Assembly: GCA_036388295.1 (NCBI GenBank)
Contig: DASVSC010000077.1
Span: forward strand, 1-13,945
Direction: 5' to 3'
Length of the DNA: 13,945 bases
From: RYN-431 sp036388295
Lineage (GTDB): Bacteria > Planctomycetota > Phycisphaerae > Tepidisphaerales > Tepidisphaeraceae
Position 1 is the first letter of the stretch, and the number at the start of each line of letters is the position of its first letter. This document shows, in pieces, positions 1 to 6,623 of this stretch. The notes under the pieces are model-generated. The model was not told the origin of the DNA. It saw only the letters and a program-made list of their open reading frames with translations, and did not search any database. Position numbers and translations under genes: made by a program.

Positions 1-285
1 CCGCAAATTGCGGGCACGGCTGTAATAGCCCAGGCCTTGCCACAGGCGCAGCACGCGCTGCTCGTCCGCTTCGGCCAGCGCCGCGACCGTCGGGAAGGCT
101 TCGAGAAAGCGGGCGAAGTACGGAATGACCGTCGCCACCTGCGTCTGCTGGAGCATCGCCTCGCTGACGAGCACGTGATACGGGTCAGGATAACCGCTGG
201 CGACGCGCCACGGCAGATCGCGTTTCGCGTGGTCGTACCAGTCCAGCAGCGCGGCCGCGAAGTCGCCGGCGGTGCCGTCCGTCAC
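1..285 (-). CDS. mutY: A/G-specific adenine glycosylase MutY, N-terminal part (runs off the window)
   Basis: Seen: reading leftward from a GTG at 285-283, the frame stays open to the window edge for 95 codons. It contains LLDWYDHAKRDLPWR, then SEAMLQQTQVATVIPYFARF, then LWQGLGYYSRARNLR. These match the start of MutY closely, including the glutamate before MLQQTQ (about residue 42), which is the catalytic acid of the family. MutY is a base-excision repair glycosylase that removes adenine mispaired with 8-oxoguanine. The helix-hairpin-helix, iron-sulfur cluster and C-terminal NUDIX-like domains lie outside the window. The GTG start overlaps the TGA stop of the preceding gene (GTGA), so translation is probably coupled and mutY is the distal gene of the lipoprotein cluster. 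Family assignment is firm; the start is chosen from the overlap and from the position of the first conserved motif. Confidence 0.93.
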   Translation of the reverse strand, partial: MTDGTAGDFAAALLDWYDHAKRDLPWRVASGYPDPYHVLVSEAMLQQTQVATVIPYFARFLEAFPTVAALAEADEQRVLRLWQGLGYYSRARNLR

Positions 286-866
286 GACGGGGCCGTCGTG
301 GTGGTGACGATTCGCGCTGGGTCGATGTGGATCGGCAGTGTCGCCGGCGTCGTTTTACGCACGGTCTCGGTCCGGAAGCTGTCGACGTAGGCGGCCCATA
401 AGCCGGCATCGAGCGGTTCCAGTGACGGCCGACGGATGACGATGTCGAACCAGACGCCGTCACGCTGGAAGACGACGCTGCGGGTGTGTTCACGCGTCAT
501 CTTTTGTTCCGAGACGCGCTGCCAGGCGGATTGGCCGCTCATCGTCGTCGGAGCGTAACCTTTGCTGAGCAAATCTTTGTCGGTCGGTGATTCGGGCAGT
601 TTCGTGACGGTGAAAAAGCCCGGACTGCCGACCGCGGTTTTTGGCAGCAAGCGGATGCTGTCGGCGCGGGCGCTGTTCCCCAGAACGCTGACGCGCGGTT
701 CCCAGTCGCGTGGCTGGGCGATGGAAAACCCGGCCGGGTGGACGACGCGGCGCGATTCGTCCGGCCAGCCCGCCGGCGGCTGCAAGCCCATGTAGAGAAG
801 GATGCCGACGACCACGACCACGCACGCCACGAGGCCGATCGTTCTGGTAAATCCGGTGCGATGCAT
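282..866 (-). CDS. Hypothetical membrane-anchored protein, 194 aa
   Basis: I do not recognise the family. A short basic N-terminus (MHRTGFTRTIG) is followed by one hydrophobic segment at about residues 10-28 (LVACVVVVVGILLYMGL). This suggests a single-pass anchor with the remaining 165 or so residues outside the membrane. The soluble part has the feel of a small PsbP or Mog1-like fold: VVHPAGFSIAQPRDWEP early, and a later run of alternating hydrophobic residues around SVVFQRDGVWFDIVIRRP. That resemblance is only by eye. The C-terminus is threonine-rich. The gene follows the COG3014-like lipoprotein after 27 bases and overlaps mutY by four bases, so it sits inside the operon. No clear Shine-Dalgarno precedes the ATG. 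Expressed-gene status is well supported by context and by the coupled mutY start; function is unknown. Confidence 0.75.
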   Translation of the reverse strand: MHRTGFTRTIGLVACVVVVVGILLYMGLQPPAGWPDESRRVVHPAGFSIAQPRDWEPRVSVLGNSARADSIRLLPKTAVGSPGFFTVTKLPESPTDKDLLSKGYAPTTMSGQSAWQRVSEQKMTREHTRSVVFQRDGVWFDIVIRRPSLEPLDAGLWAAYVDSFRTETVRKTTPATLPIHIDPARIVTTTTAPS

Positions 867-893
867 CAGGGGATTCTAATTGGCAACCGTCCG

Positions 894-2246
894 CTACTTC
901 AATGCGTCGGCGGATACGAAGCCGCCCGGGCTGGCGGCGGGCGAATTGGGCGGCCAGACGAACGGGCCGGGCACCCAGCGGTTCATGCGGAAGTAGTACG
1001 TCACGTCGCCGTACTGCGGCACGACCAGGCCGCGCCACGATTGGCCGACGCCGACGGCGGGGAAGTCGACGGTCACGTCGTGCGTGCCGGGCGGCAGCGT
1101 CAGCGGGAGCAGGAAGACCGTGCGCGGGGCCATTTCCCACTGACGCAGATCGGCGTTGGACGAGGCGCGCAGCAGCGCGCCGACTGCGACCAGGCCGCCG
1201 ACGATGGCCGCGTCTTCGGCGCGCATGCGGCCTTCGTTCAAACGGTACAGGCCGTAGCCCGCACCGCCGGCGATCAGGCCCGTGCCAATAACACTTTTCG
1301 TGACGCGGATCGTGTCGATGCTCTGCCAGCGGCGGTCCTGGGCCATGGCGATCGTGTCGATCGTGGGCCGATCGGTGCCTGCGAGTGGATAGGGCCGGCC
1401 GTCGACGAGCACGCGCACCGGCGGAATCTGCCCGGCCGTCTGTGGCGTGGGGGCAAATGCCATCGTCGTGCCGTTGTCGAAGTCTTCGCGCTTGCGCGGG
1501 CCGTAGCCGTACTCGACGACCAGCAGCACGTTCGTGCCGGCCTGGCGGTCGTAATCGGCCAGCGGCGCCAGGTCCGGGCGCAGCTTCGTGACCGTGTCGA
1601 ACGTGCCGCGGGCAAGGTCTTCCCGGCCGAGGCGCTGCCAGCAACGGCCGAGCAAGACGTGGGCGAGGACGAACGTGCTTTCCTGCTCCGTGTAGTCTTT
1701 TTTCTCGTCTTTATCGCTGGCGTAGTCGCGCAGCTTGAACAGCGCGTTCTCGAACGCCGCGCGGGCGTTGTTGAAATCGTTGCGCATCAGGTAGACGAGG
1801 CCGAGGTCGAAGCTGGCGAGGGCGCGTTCGTAAGGCTCGCCTTTCCAGATCTTCAGCTTCTCGTCGATCCAGACGGCGGCGACGCTGCGTGCGCCGCTGT
1901 TGACGCCGCCGGCGTTGATGACTTCCCACGCCTTCAGGAACGCCGCTTCGGCCGTATTCAGGTCGTACGCGGCCAGGGCGGCCGACCCGAGGCGCAGGTT
2001 GTTCAGGACGTAGTTTTCGTCCGTCTGCTGGGCCAGCGGCGTCAGCTTGTTGGCCGCGCCGCTGTAGTTGCCGGCGAGATAATCCTGAACGCCGCGACGG
2101 CCTTCTTTTTCGACTTTGCTCGATTGGCAGCCGAGGAGCAGCGTGAGGCCGCAGATGAACGCGGATGCACGCAGATAATTAAAAGATGAGCGAGACGCCG
2201 AACAGCGTACGCGACCTTCTTTCCATCTGCGTTGATCTGCGTTCAT
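894..2246 (-). CDS. COG3014-like TPR lipoprotein
   Basis: This 450-residue protein looks like the COG3014 family of surface or periplasmic lipoproteins often encoded beside LpoB. Seen: a signal peptide ending in LTLLLGC, with lipidation Cys at about 40. TPR-like helical repeats follow at roughly 50-230 (GVQDYLAGNYSGAANKL, RALASFDLGLVYLMRNDF, VLAHVLLGRCWQRLG). Next come an all-beta portion starting VLLVVEYGYGPRK and a glycine-rich hydrophobic stretch around VIGTGLIAGGAGYGLY and IVGGLVAVGALL. Partners of the family are not well defined; the two LpoB-like genes just upstream suggest a joint role at the cell envelope. Odd point: the first 33 codons or so lie inside an inverted repeat (2147-2254) that supplies the ATG and part of the hydrophobic signal. 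No other ATG, GTG or TTG exists upstream of the lipobox, and a GAAGGG sits six bases before the ATG, so I keep 2246 as the start. Confidence 0.85.
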   Translation of the reverse strand: MNADQRRWKEGRVRCSASRSSFNYLRASAFICGLTLLLGCQSSKVEKEGRRGVQDYLAGNYSGAANKLTPLAQQTDENYVLNNLRLGSAALAAYDLNTAEAAFLKAWEVINAGGVNSGARSVAAVWIDEKLKIWKGEPYERALASFDLGLVYLMRNDFNNARAAFENALFKLRDYASDKDEKKDYTEQESTFVLAHVLLGRCWQRLGREDLARGTFDTVTKLRPDLAPLADYDRQAGTNVLLVVEYGYGPRKREDFDNGTTMAFAPTPQTAGQIPPVRVLVDGRPYPLAGTDRPTIDTIAMAQDRRWQSIDTIRVTKSVIGTGLIAGGAGYGLYRLNEGRMRAEDAAIVGGLVAVGALLRASSNADLRQWEMAPRTVFLLPLTLPPGTHDVTVDFPAVGVGQSWRGLVVPQYGDVTYYFRMNRWVPGPFVWPPNSPAASPGGFVSADALK

Positions 2247-2254
2247 CTGCGGCC
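2147..2254. repeat. Inverted repeat with arms built of tandem 10-mers
   Basis: Two 30-base arms, 2147-2176 and 2225-2254, are reverse complements with three mismatches, separated by 48 bases. Each arm is a stack of a 10-base unit of the form ATCTGCGTTN (three units in the right arm: ATCTGCGTTG, ATCTGCGTTC, ATCTGCGGCC). Short tandem motifs of this ATCTGCGTTCATCTGCG type are, to my knowledge, scattered between genes in planctomycete and some other genomes. This copy covers the gap after the LpoB-like gene and the 5' end of the next reading frame, so it also encodes protein. RNA from the operon could fold it into a long stem that hides or exposes the start codon. Confidence 0.85.
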
Positions 2255-2256
2255 CT

Positions 2257-2829
2257 TCAATCCAAAAAGCCCTTGACGGCTTCTTTCTTCACTTCATACG
2301 AACCGGCCCAGAGGACGGCGCTGCTTTTCAGATTCGTCAGCTGAAAGGCACAGACATAAAACGTGTCGCGGCGTTTGCGCGTCTCGTCCGTCAGGCTGCT
2401 GAACGTCGCCGTTAAAGCGTATTCCGGCTGCACGCGGTCGGGGCTGGGGCCGGGGTCGATGCCCAGGTCCAGTTCCCGTCGCTGCAAATCGTAAAACGCG
2501 TCGCGGTTCATGCACCAGACGAAGCGGTCCGGCGCGTGCTTGGCCATCAGCACGCGCACCCGACCGGTGAAGGCGTTCGCTTGGCCGGCCGGAATGATTT
2601 CGGCCCGCAGTTCGTTGACGACCGGCAGCACGACGATTTTCAGCGGCCCGTTTGCCGCCGCGGCGTTCACGGCGGCGTCGGAGCCGATCTTGCCGGCCAT
2701 GTCGTCGGTCATGCTGACGAGGTCGACACCCGTTAGCGCCGTCGACTGGCCGTTCTTGATCGCACTCGCGCAGCCGACGATCGTCAGCAGGGCCAGAACG
2801 GACGCGATGGGGGCAATACGCACGGCCAT
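2257..2829 (-). CDS. LpoB-like lipoprotein (penicillin-binding protein activator family), copy 1
   Basis: A 190-residue lipoprotein: MAVRIAPIASVLALLTIVGC gives a signal peptide with lipidation Cys at 20. The mature part resembles the LpoB/COG3417 fold. Near residue 33 is GVDLVSMTDDMAGKIGSD, the helix that opens the domain. Then comes a strand (PLKIVVLPVVNEL), a helix followed by FVWCMNRDAFYDLQRREL, and late strands YALTATFSSLTDE and FYVCAFQLTNLKSSAVLWAGSYEVKK. The last matches the family's usual ending, where a Trp-containing strand closes the sheet. In E. coli LpoB is an outer-membrane lipoprotein that stimulates PBP1B; whether this protein does so is inference, since the long proline-rich linker of E. 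coli LpoB is absent. The downstream gene is its paralogue's neighbour in the operon: seven bases separate its ATG from the stop of copy 2. No strong Shine-Dalgarno is visible, so coupling is likely. Confidence 0.8.
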   Translation of the reverse strand: MAVRIAPIASVLALLTIVGCASAIKNGQSTALTGVDLVSMTDDMAGKIGSDAAVNAAAANGPLKIVVLPVVNELRAEIIPAGQANAFTGRVRVLMAKHAPDRFVWCMNRDAFYDLQRRELDLGIDPGPSPDRVQPEYALTATFSSLTDETRKRRDTFYVCAFQLTNLKSSAVLWAGSYEVKKEAVKGFLD

Positions 2830-2836
2830 CGTGGTT

Positions 2837-3424
2837 TCAGCGGTAGGTGGCGATTTCGTACATGTCCTGCCACGGGCTCGTGCCGTCGCGCAGATTGACC
2901 ATGCGGAAGTCGGCCAGGAAGTAGGTGCTCTCGTTGTTCGGCAGATCAGACAGCGTGGCCGTCAGGGAAAAGTCCGGCTGCAGTCGGCCGGTGGGCGCGC
3001 CGCCGAGGCCGCCCTGGCTGAAGCGATCGGGCGAGCCGTCCAGCTCACGACTTTGCAGCTGGCGCAGCTTCTCGCGGTTTTCGATCAACTGAATGCGGCC
3101 CTGCCCGAGCTGCGCCAGGCGGACGCGCGTGCGGGTGAGGAAGATGTCCAGGTTCTGCCGCTGGGTGCTGGTCATGTTCTCGACGCGGTCGCAGACGATG
3201 ACCCACTGGTGCGTCGACGCGTTCAGGGCCGGCAGCGACAGCAGGCTCTGGGCCATGCGGTCGCTGGCGCTGATCACGTCTTTGCCCTGCAAACCGCGTC
3301 CGTCAGCCGACAGTTCGTCCACGGGCGGGCGGACTTTTCCGTATTCTTTTTGGCAGCCCACGCCGCCGAGCAGCAATCCGACGACGCCGAGCAGCGGGGC
3401 CGCCTTCACACACAACTGTTTCAC
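2837..3424 (-). CDS. LpoB-like lipoprotein, copy 2 (first gene of the cluster)
   Basis: With the GTG at 3424-3422 the protein has 195 residues and opens MKQLCVKAAPLLGVVGLLL, a lipoprotein signal with GGVGC and lipidation Cys at 24. It is a paralogue of the next gene: GKDVISASDRMAQSLLSLP matches the opening helix there, SRELDGSPDRF corresponds to RRELDLGIDPGPSPDR, and FSLTATLSDLPNNE plus YFLADFRMVNLRDGTSPW correspond to its closing strands. The family assignment (LpoB/COG3417) comes from these features and the COG3014-like neighbour. An ATG 30 bases upstream (3454) would add ten residues ahead of an already complete signal peptide and has no ribosome site. The GTG has AGGAG six bases upstream, so I prefer it. 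The mature protein likely sits in an outer or inner membrane facing the periplasm. Confidence 0.8.
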   Translation of the reverse strand: MKQLCVKAAPLLGVVGLLLGGVGCQKEYGKVRPPVDELSADGRGLQGKDVISASDRMAQSLLSLPALNASTHQWVIVCDRVENMTSTQRQNLDIFLTRTRVRLAQLGQGRIQLIENREKLRQLQSRELDGSPDRFSQGGLGGAPTGRLQPDFSLTATLSDLPNNESTYFLADFRMVNLRDGTSPWQDMYEIATYR

Positions 3425-3430
3425 GCCAGA

Positions 3431-3458
3431 CTCCTTTTCCTGCGCTATCGGCATGATA
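3431..3458 (-). promoter_or_regulatory. Ribosome site fixing the GTG start, with a possible -10 box
   Basis: On the minus strand AGGAG (3435-3431) lies six bases before the GTG at 3424 and decides the start. Just upstream is TATCAT (3458-3453), five of six matches to the sigma-70 -10 consensus. It would start RNA about 20 bases before the GTG. It overlaps the alternative ATG at 3454, which could then not be translated. I see no convincing -35 box, so the promoter half of this call is weak; the ribosome site is strong. Confidence 0.5.
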
Positions 3459-3525
3459 GGGCGTCGGGATGAAAGACACAGGCGAAGTCGTTTCGTTGGC
3501 CTTCGAATGCCCGCTTCAAACAGGT

Positions 3526-3593
3526 ACGGCCCGCTTCAGCGGGCCTGTCCGCGGGCGCGATGTGCGAAAGACAGGCCCGCTGAAGCGGGCCGT
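3526..3593. repeat. Palindromic repeat, family A, copy 1
   Basis: Arms 3526-3549 and 3570-3593 are perfect 24-base reverse complements around a 20-base spacer. Each arm is itself nearly a perfect hairpin: GGCCCGCT, two bases, AGCGGGCC. The element can therefore form one long stem or two short ones. It follows the stop of the ClC gene (read leftward) and precedes the LpoB-like operon, so it could end ClC transcripts, though no T-run follows. A half-copy (CCCGCTTCAA) sits just before it at about 3510. A second full copy lies at 5563-5633. Confidence 0.9.
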
Positions 3594-3621
3594 GCCTCGG
3601 AATCCGCTTATCAGTCACCGC

Positions 3622-5523
3622 TCATTCGCCTTTCGTCGCCCACTGCCGGTGGTAGTGCTTCAGCAGGGCGTCGCGGGTGACGATGCCGATGATGCGGTTC
3701 GGGTCGTAATCCAGGCCGACCGGCAGGGCGTCGACTTCGTAGCGCAGGAACAGATCGAACAGGGATTGCAGGTTTTCCGTGTGTCGGACGGGCTGAATGT
3801 CGTGCCGCATGACCTCGCCGACGGTCATCAGCGGGATGGCGTGCGGTTCCAGCAGCATCAGGCGGATTTCGTGGCCCGTGAGCATGCCGCGGTACGCGCC
3901 GCTGGCGTCCACGACGATGTAGTTCGTACGGTCGCTTTCGGTCGCCAACTCAATGGAACGGCTGGCAGGGTCGGTCGTCAGCAGTGGGACGATCGGCTCG
4001 AGCTTCAGGTGATCGATGGTGAACTTCCGCAACGCGGACATGTCCTGAGCCGCCTCGGGCGACAGGCCGCGTTGGCGCAGGGTCAGTGTGTAAATGGAAT
4101 CCCGCATCACCGTCCGCGCCAGGCCGTGGGCGGTAACGGTGGCCAGCATCGCGGGGACGATCACGCCGGGCGAGAGCGTCAGTTCGAACAGCATCAGGAT
4201 CGACGCCAGCGGCGCGTGCACGACGGCGGCCAGGCACGCCCCCATGCCGATGATCGCCAGTGCCGGCGCCTGCCCCGCCGAGCCGCCGAGGTAGGGGCTG
4301 ACGGTGCCGAGCATCGCGCCGGTGGATGCGCCTAAAAACAAGGCCGGCGCGATGACGCCGCCCGAGCCGCCGCTTGAAAGCGTCAGCACGGTCGCCAGGA
4401 TCTTCATGGCCGGGAGCGCCAGGAGGAGCAGCAGCAGGACGTCCGGCGGCAGGTAGTGCGTCATCGACCCGTCCAGCAGCGCCCGGATCACGCCGTAACC
4501 GTCGCCGAAGAACACGGGGAGCGGGTAGACGTTTATCGGCAGCGGCTTGTCCGTGCCCGCCAGCAGTCGCCCGAACACCAGAATGTAAGCGACGCCGAGC
4601 AGGCCCAACATCGCCCCGCCCAGCGCGGGCCGGAACGGGCCGAGCGGGCGCAGCGGGGCGAACAGGCGATCGCCGAGTATCAGCGACCGCGTCAGCCCTA
4701 CGCCGACGCCGCCGCAGAGCGCACCCAAAACAATGAACTGCACGGCCCCCAGCGCAGTGGTCGTAAAGTCCGGCCGCATCAACTCGGCCGGCACGGCGAA
4801 GATGGCGCTGTACCCGCCGGTGCCGACGTGCGACATGATCGCGTAGGTCGCCACGTTCGCGACAATGCTGGCGACGACCACCGGCACCAGCGTGGGAGCC
4901 GAAAAGTCGCGCAAAATCACTTCCAGCGTGAACATCACGCCGCCCATCGGGCAATGGAAGATCGAACTGATACCGCTGGCCGTGCCGCAACCGATCAGCA
5001 GCGGCATGCGATGGCGCGAAACGGACAGCATCTGCCCCACGAACGAACTGATGGCCGCCCCGATCTGCACGATCGGCCCCTCGGCCCCCGTGCTGCCGCC
5101 GGTGCCGATGGTGACGCCGCTGGTGAGGATTTTTTCCACCGCCGAGATCGGCCGGGCGAAGCCGCGCGTGCGAATCACACTTTCGATGACGTCTACTACG
5201 CCGTGCCCGCCGACACTGCCGCGCAGTACGTACCGCGCGACCAGCCCGACGACCAGACCGCCGGCCGCGGGAATCAGCACCAGCAGCCAGAGGCGGTCCT
5301 GGTACAGCGACTTGCCGGGGCTGACGTAAAGCGTGTGCCGGAGCAGTTCGATCAGCTCGTGAAACGCGATCGCGGCGACGCTGGTGAGCAGCCCGATCAC
5401 GCCAGCGACGAGGATCAGGCCGGTCTCGGGCGGCACGCCGACGGCGACCATCCCACGCTTGATCAGGATTTTGATTCGGGCCAGCGCCTGGATCAATAAC
5501 ATCGGCCGCCGAGGGTAGTGCAT
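3622..5523 (-). CDS. ClC-family chloride channel or transporter with CBS pair
   Basis: This 633-residue membrane protein has the ClC core (about 30-470) followed by two CBS domains (about 500-630, with VGEVMRHDIQPVRHTENLQS and IIGIVTRDALLKHY in the second). Signature motifs: GGHGVVDVIES (105-115, equivalent of GSGIP), GSTGAEGPIVQIGAA (143-157) with the gating Glu at 148, and SSGGSGGVIAPALFLGA for the third anion-site loop. SIYTLTL near the end of the core carries the expected central Tyr. Odd residues: the internal proton glutamate (E. coli Glu203) is Val202 in FTLEVILRDF, and the central Ser of GSGIP is His107. Val at that site is typical of ClC channels rather than exchangers, so passive anion conduction is possible. 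CBS pairs usually bind adenine nucleotides and tune gating. The gene stands alone between two copies of repeat A. No Shine-Dalgarno is seen before ATG 5523; ATG 5502 is an alternative. Confidence 0.95.
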   Translation of the reverse strand: MHYPRRPMLLIQALARIKILIKRGMVAVGVPPETGLILVAGVIGLLTSVAAIAFHELIELLRHTLYVSPGKSLYQDRLWLLVLIPAAGGLVVGLVARYVLRGSVGGHGVVDVIESVIRTRGFARPISAVEKILTSGVTIGTGGSTGAEGPIVQIGAAISSFVGQMLSVSRHRMPLLIGCGTASGISSIFHCPMGGVMFTLEVILRDFSAPTLVPVVVASIVANVATYAIMSHVGTGGYSAIFAVPAELMRPDFTTTALGAVQFIVLGALCGGVGVGLTRSLILGDRLFAPLRPLGPFRPALGGAMLGLLGVAYILVFGRLLAGTDKPLPINVYPLPVFFGDGYGVIRALLDGSMTHYLPPDVLLLLLLALPAMKILATVLTLSSGGSGGVIAPALFLGASTGAMLGTVSPYLGGSAGQAPALAIIGMGACLAAVVHAPLASILMLFELTLSPGVIVPAMLATVTAHGLARTVMRDSIYTLTLRQRGLSPEAAQDMSALRKFTIDHLKLEPIVPLLTTDPASRSIELATESDRTNYIVVDASGAYRGMLTGHEIRLMLLEPHAIPLMTVGEVMRHDIQPVRHTENLQSLFDLFLRYEVDALPVGLDYDPNRIIGIVTRDALLKHYHRQWATKGE

Positions 5524-5562
5524 TGGTCGGTGGAGGCAACGAGGCTGGCCGGTGACCCGTGA

Positions 5563-5633
5563 GGCACGGCCCGTTTCAGCGGGCCTGTCTGCCTGACGCG
5601 CTGTGCAAAGACAGGCCCGCTGAAGCGGGGCCT
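5563..5633. repeat. Palindromic repeat, family A, copy 2
   Basis: Same family as 3526-3593: left arm about 5563-5590 with GGCCCGTTTCAGCGGGCC, right arm about 5610-5633 with GGCCCGCTGAAGCGGGG. The arms are no longer perfect: one T for C in the left arm and an extra G in the right. The spacer also shares its right half with copy 1 (GTGCAAAGACAGG here, GTGCGAAAGACAGG there). So the whole unit, not just the arms, is the repeat. It lies between the divergent ClC and mqnA starts, where it cannot be a terminator for either but could affect both leaders. Confidence 0.88.
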
Positions 5634-5667
5634 GCCGTGTTGTATGCCGATCGAGTTATGATCGGGC

Positions 5668-6462
5668 ATGCCTTCGCTCGACGCCGGCCCGCCGGTGCGG
5701 ATCAGTGCCGTCAGCTTCTTCAATACTGCGGCGCTGATTTACGGCTTGGCCGACGTGCCGGGCGTGGTGCTGCGGCGGGGCGTTCCGTCGTCGCTGCTGG
5801 ACGATTTGCGCGAGAATCGTGCCGACGTCGCGCTGCTGCCGGTGATCGACTACCAGCGGATGGACGGCCTGAGCGTGATTCCCGCCGGCGGCATCGGGTG
5901 CGACGGGCCGACGCTGACGGTGCGCTTGTTTTCGCCCCGGCCGATCGACCAGACGCGCGTGCTGGCGGTCGACGGCGACAGCCACACGTCGGTCGTTCTG
6001 GCGCGGGTGATCTTCGACAAGGTGTACGGCCGGCGGCCGGACGTCATCCCGCTCGCCGACGCCGGCCCGGAGGCGACGCGGCTGCTGATCGGCGACAAAG
6101 TCATCACCGCCGCGCCGGATTTGCCGTTTCAACTGGACTTGGGCGAGGCGTGGAAACGGCTGACCGGCTTGCCGTTCGTCTTCGCCATTTGGACGGCACG
6201 GCCAGACTTCGAACGGCAGGACTTCGAACGGCCGGCCTTGGCGGGCGTGCTGGCCGATTGCCTGCGGCGCGGGTTGGCGGACGTCGACGCCCTCGTCGCC
6301 CGCGAAGCCGTCCCGCGCGGGTGGCCGGCGGACGTCGCGCGGCGGTACCTGACGGAATACTTGAAGTTCACGATCGGGCCGAAGCAATTGGAAGCGATCG
6401 GGCTGTTTCACCAATTCGCGTGGGAAGTCGGAGCGCTCGATCGGCCGCCAAGGGCGTTGTGA
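5668..6462 (+). CDS. mqnA: Chorismate dehydratase MqnA (futalosine menaquinone pathway)
   Basis: MqnA dehydrates chorismate to 3-enolpyruvylbenzoate, the first step of menaquinone synthesis through futalosine, in the cytoplasm. The 264-residue product has the family's expected length and periplasmic-binding-protein-like fold. Visible signatures: RISAVSFFNTAALIYGL at 11-27 (family pattern VSxLNTxPLxxGL, with conserved Asn19), ADVALLPVIDYQRM near 53 (DxALxPxxEY), GGIGCDGPTLTVRLFS, then DGDSHTSVVLARVI and LLIGDKVI. The late region holds LPFVFAIW, the usual W-ended strand. The ATG has only a weak GGGC before it. It is transcribed alone, divergently from ClC, and no other mqn gene is in the window, as is common where the pathway is scattered. 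A 15-base in-frame duplication at 6205-6234 gives DFERQ DFERP in a surface position. Assignment is confident. Confidence 0.95.
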   Translation: MPSLDAGPPVRISAVSFFNTAALIYGLADVPGVVLRRGVPSSLLDDLRENRADVALLPVIDYQRMDGLSVIPAGGIGCDGPTLTVRLFSPRPIDQTRVLAVDGDSHTSVVLARVIFDKVYGRRPDVIPLADAGPEATRLLIGDKVITAAPDLPFQLDLGEAWKRLTGLPFVFAIWTARPDFERQDFERPALAGVLADCLRRGLADVDALVAREAVPRGWPADVARRYLTEYLKFTIGPKQLEAIGLFHQFAWEVGALDRPPRAL

Positions 6463-6520
6463 TGCGTTGCAATCTGAACGGGAAGACGTTGACCGGTGGT
6501 CGGATGGAGCGGCCGTTGGT

Positions 6521-6575
6521 GTAGGGCGGGCACTGCCCGCCGCTGCCGCCCGACGGCGGGCAGTGCCCGCCCTAC
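6521..6575. repeat. Palindromic repeat, family B, between convergent genes
   Basis: Perfect 22-base arms 6521-6542 and 6554-6575 flank an 11-base spacer. Each arm contains its own palindrome, GCGGGCA C TGCCCGC. The element lies in the gap between the convergent ends of mqnA (6462) and the lipoprotein (6624), so it may work as a terminator in both directions. No T-run follows on either strand. A GTAGGGCGGGCACTGCCCGCC repeat of this kind is, I believe, recurrent in planctomycete genomes; I cannot check copy number here. Confidence 0.88.
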
Positions 6576-6623
6576 GACAGAGTGTTTCATCAGACCCGGA
6601 TGCGGCATTGAGAGATCTGCCGG

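Noticed and set aside
738..2189. Long plus-strand open frame antisense to the COG3014-like gene
   Set aside because: High-GC shadow frame: composition rich in Arg, Ala and Val with no domain, and it lies opposite a gene with signal peptide and TPR features.
3425..3454. ATG start at 3454 for the first LpoB-like gene
   Set aside because: No ribosome site, and it overlaps a possible -10 box; the GTG at 3424 has AGGAG at good spacing.
3950..5539. 529-codon minus-strand frame overlapping the ClC gene
   Set aside because: It is a shifted reading of the ClC gene, dominated by Arg, Ala, Gly and Pro, with no motif.
5493..5723. 76-codon minus-strand frame over repeat A copy 2
   Set aside because: Most of it is the translated repeat, and it overlaps the start of mqnA and of the ClC gene.
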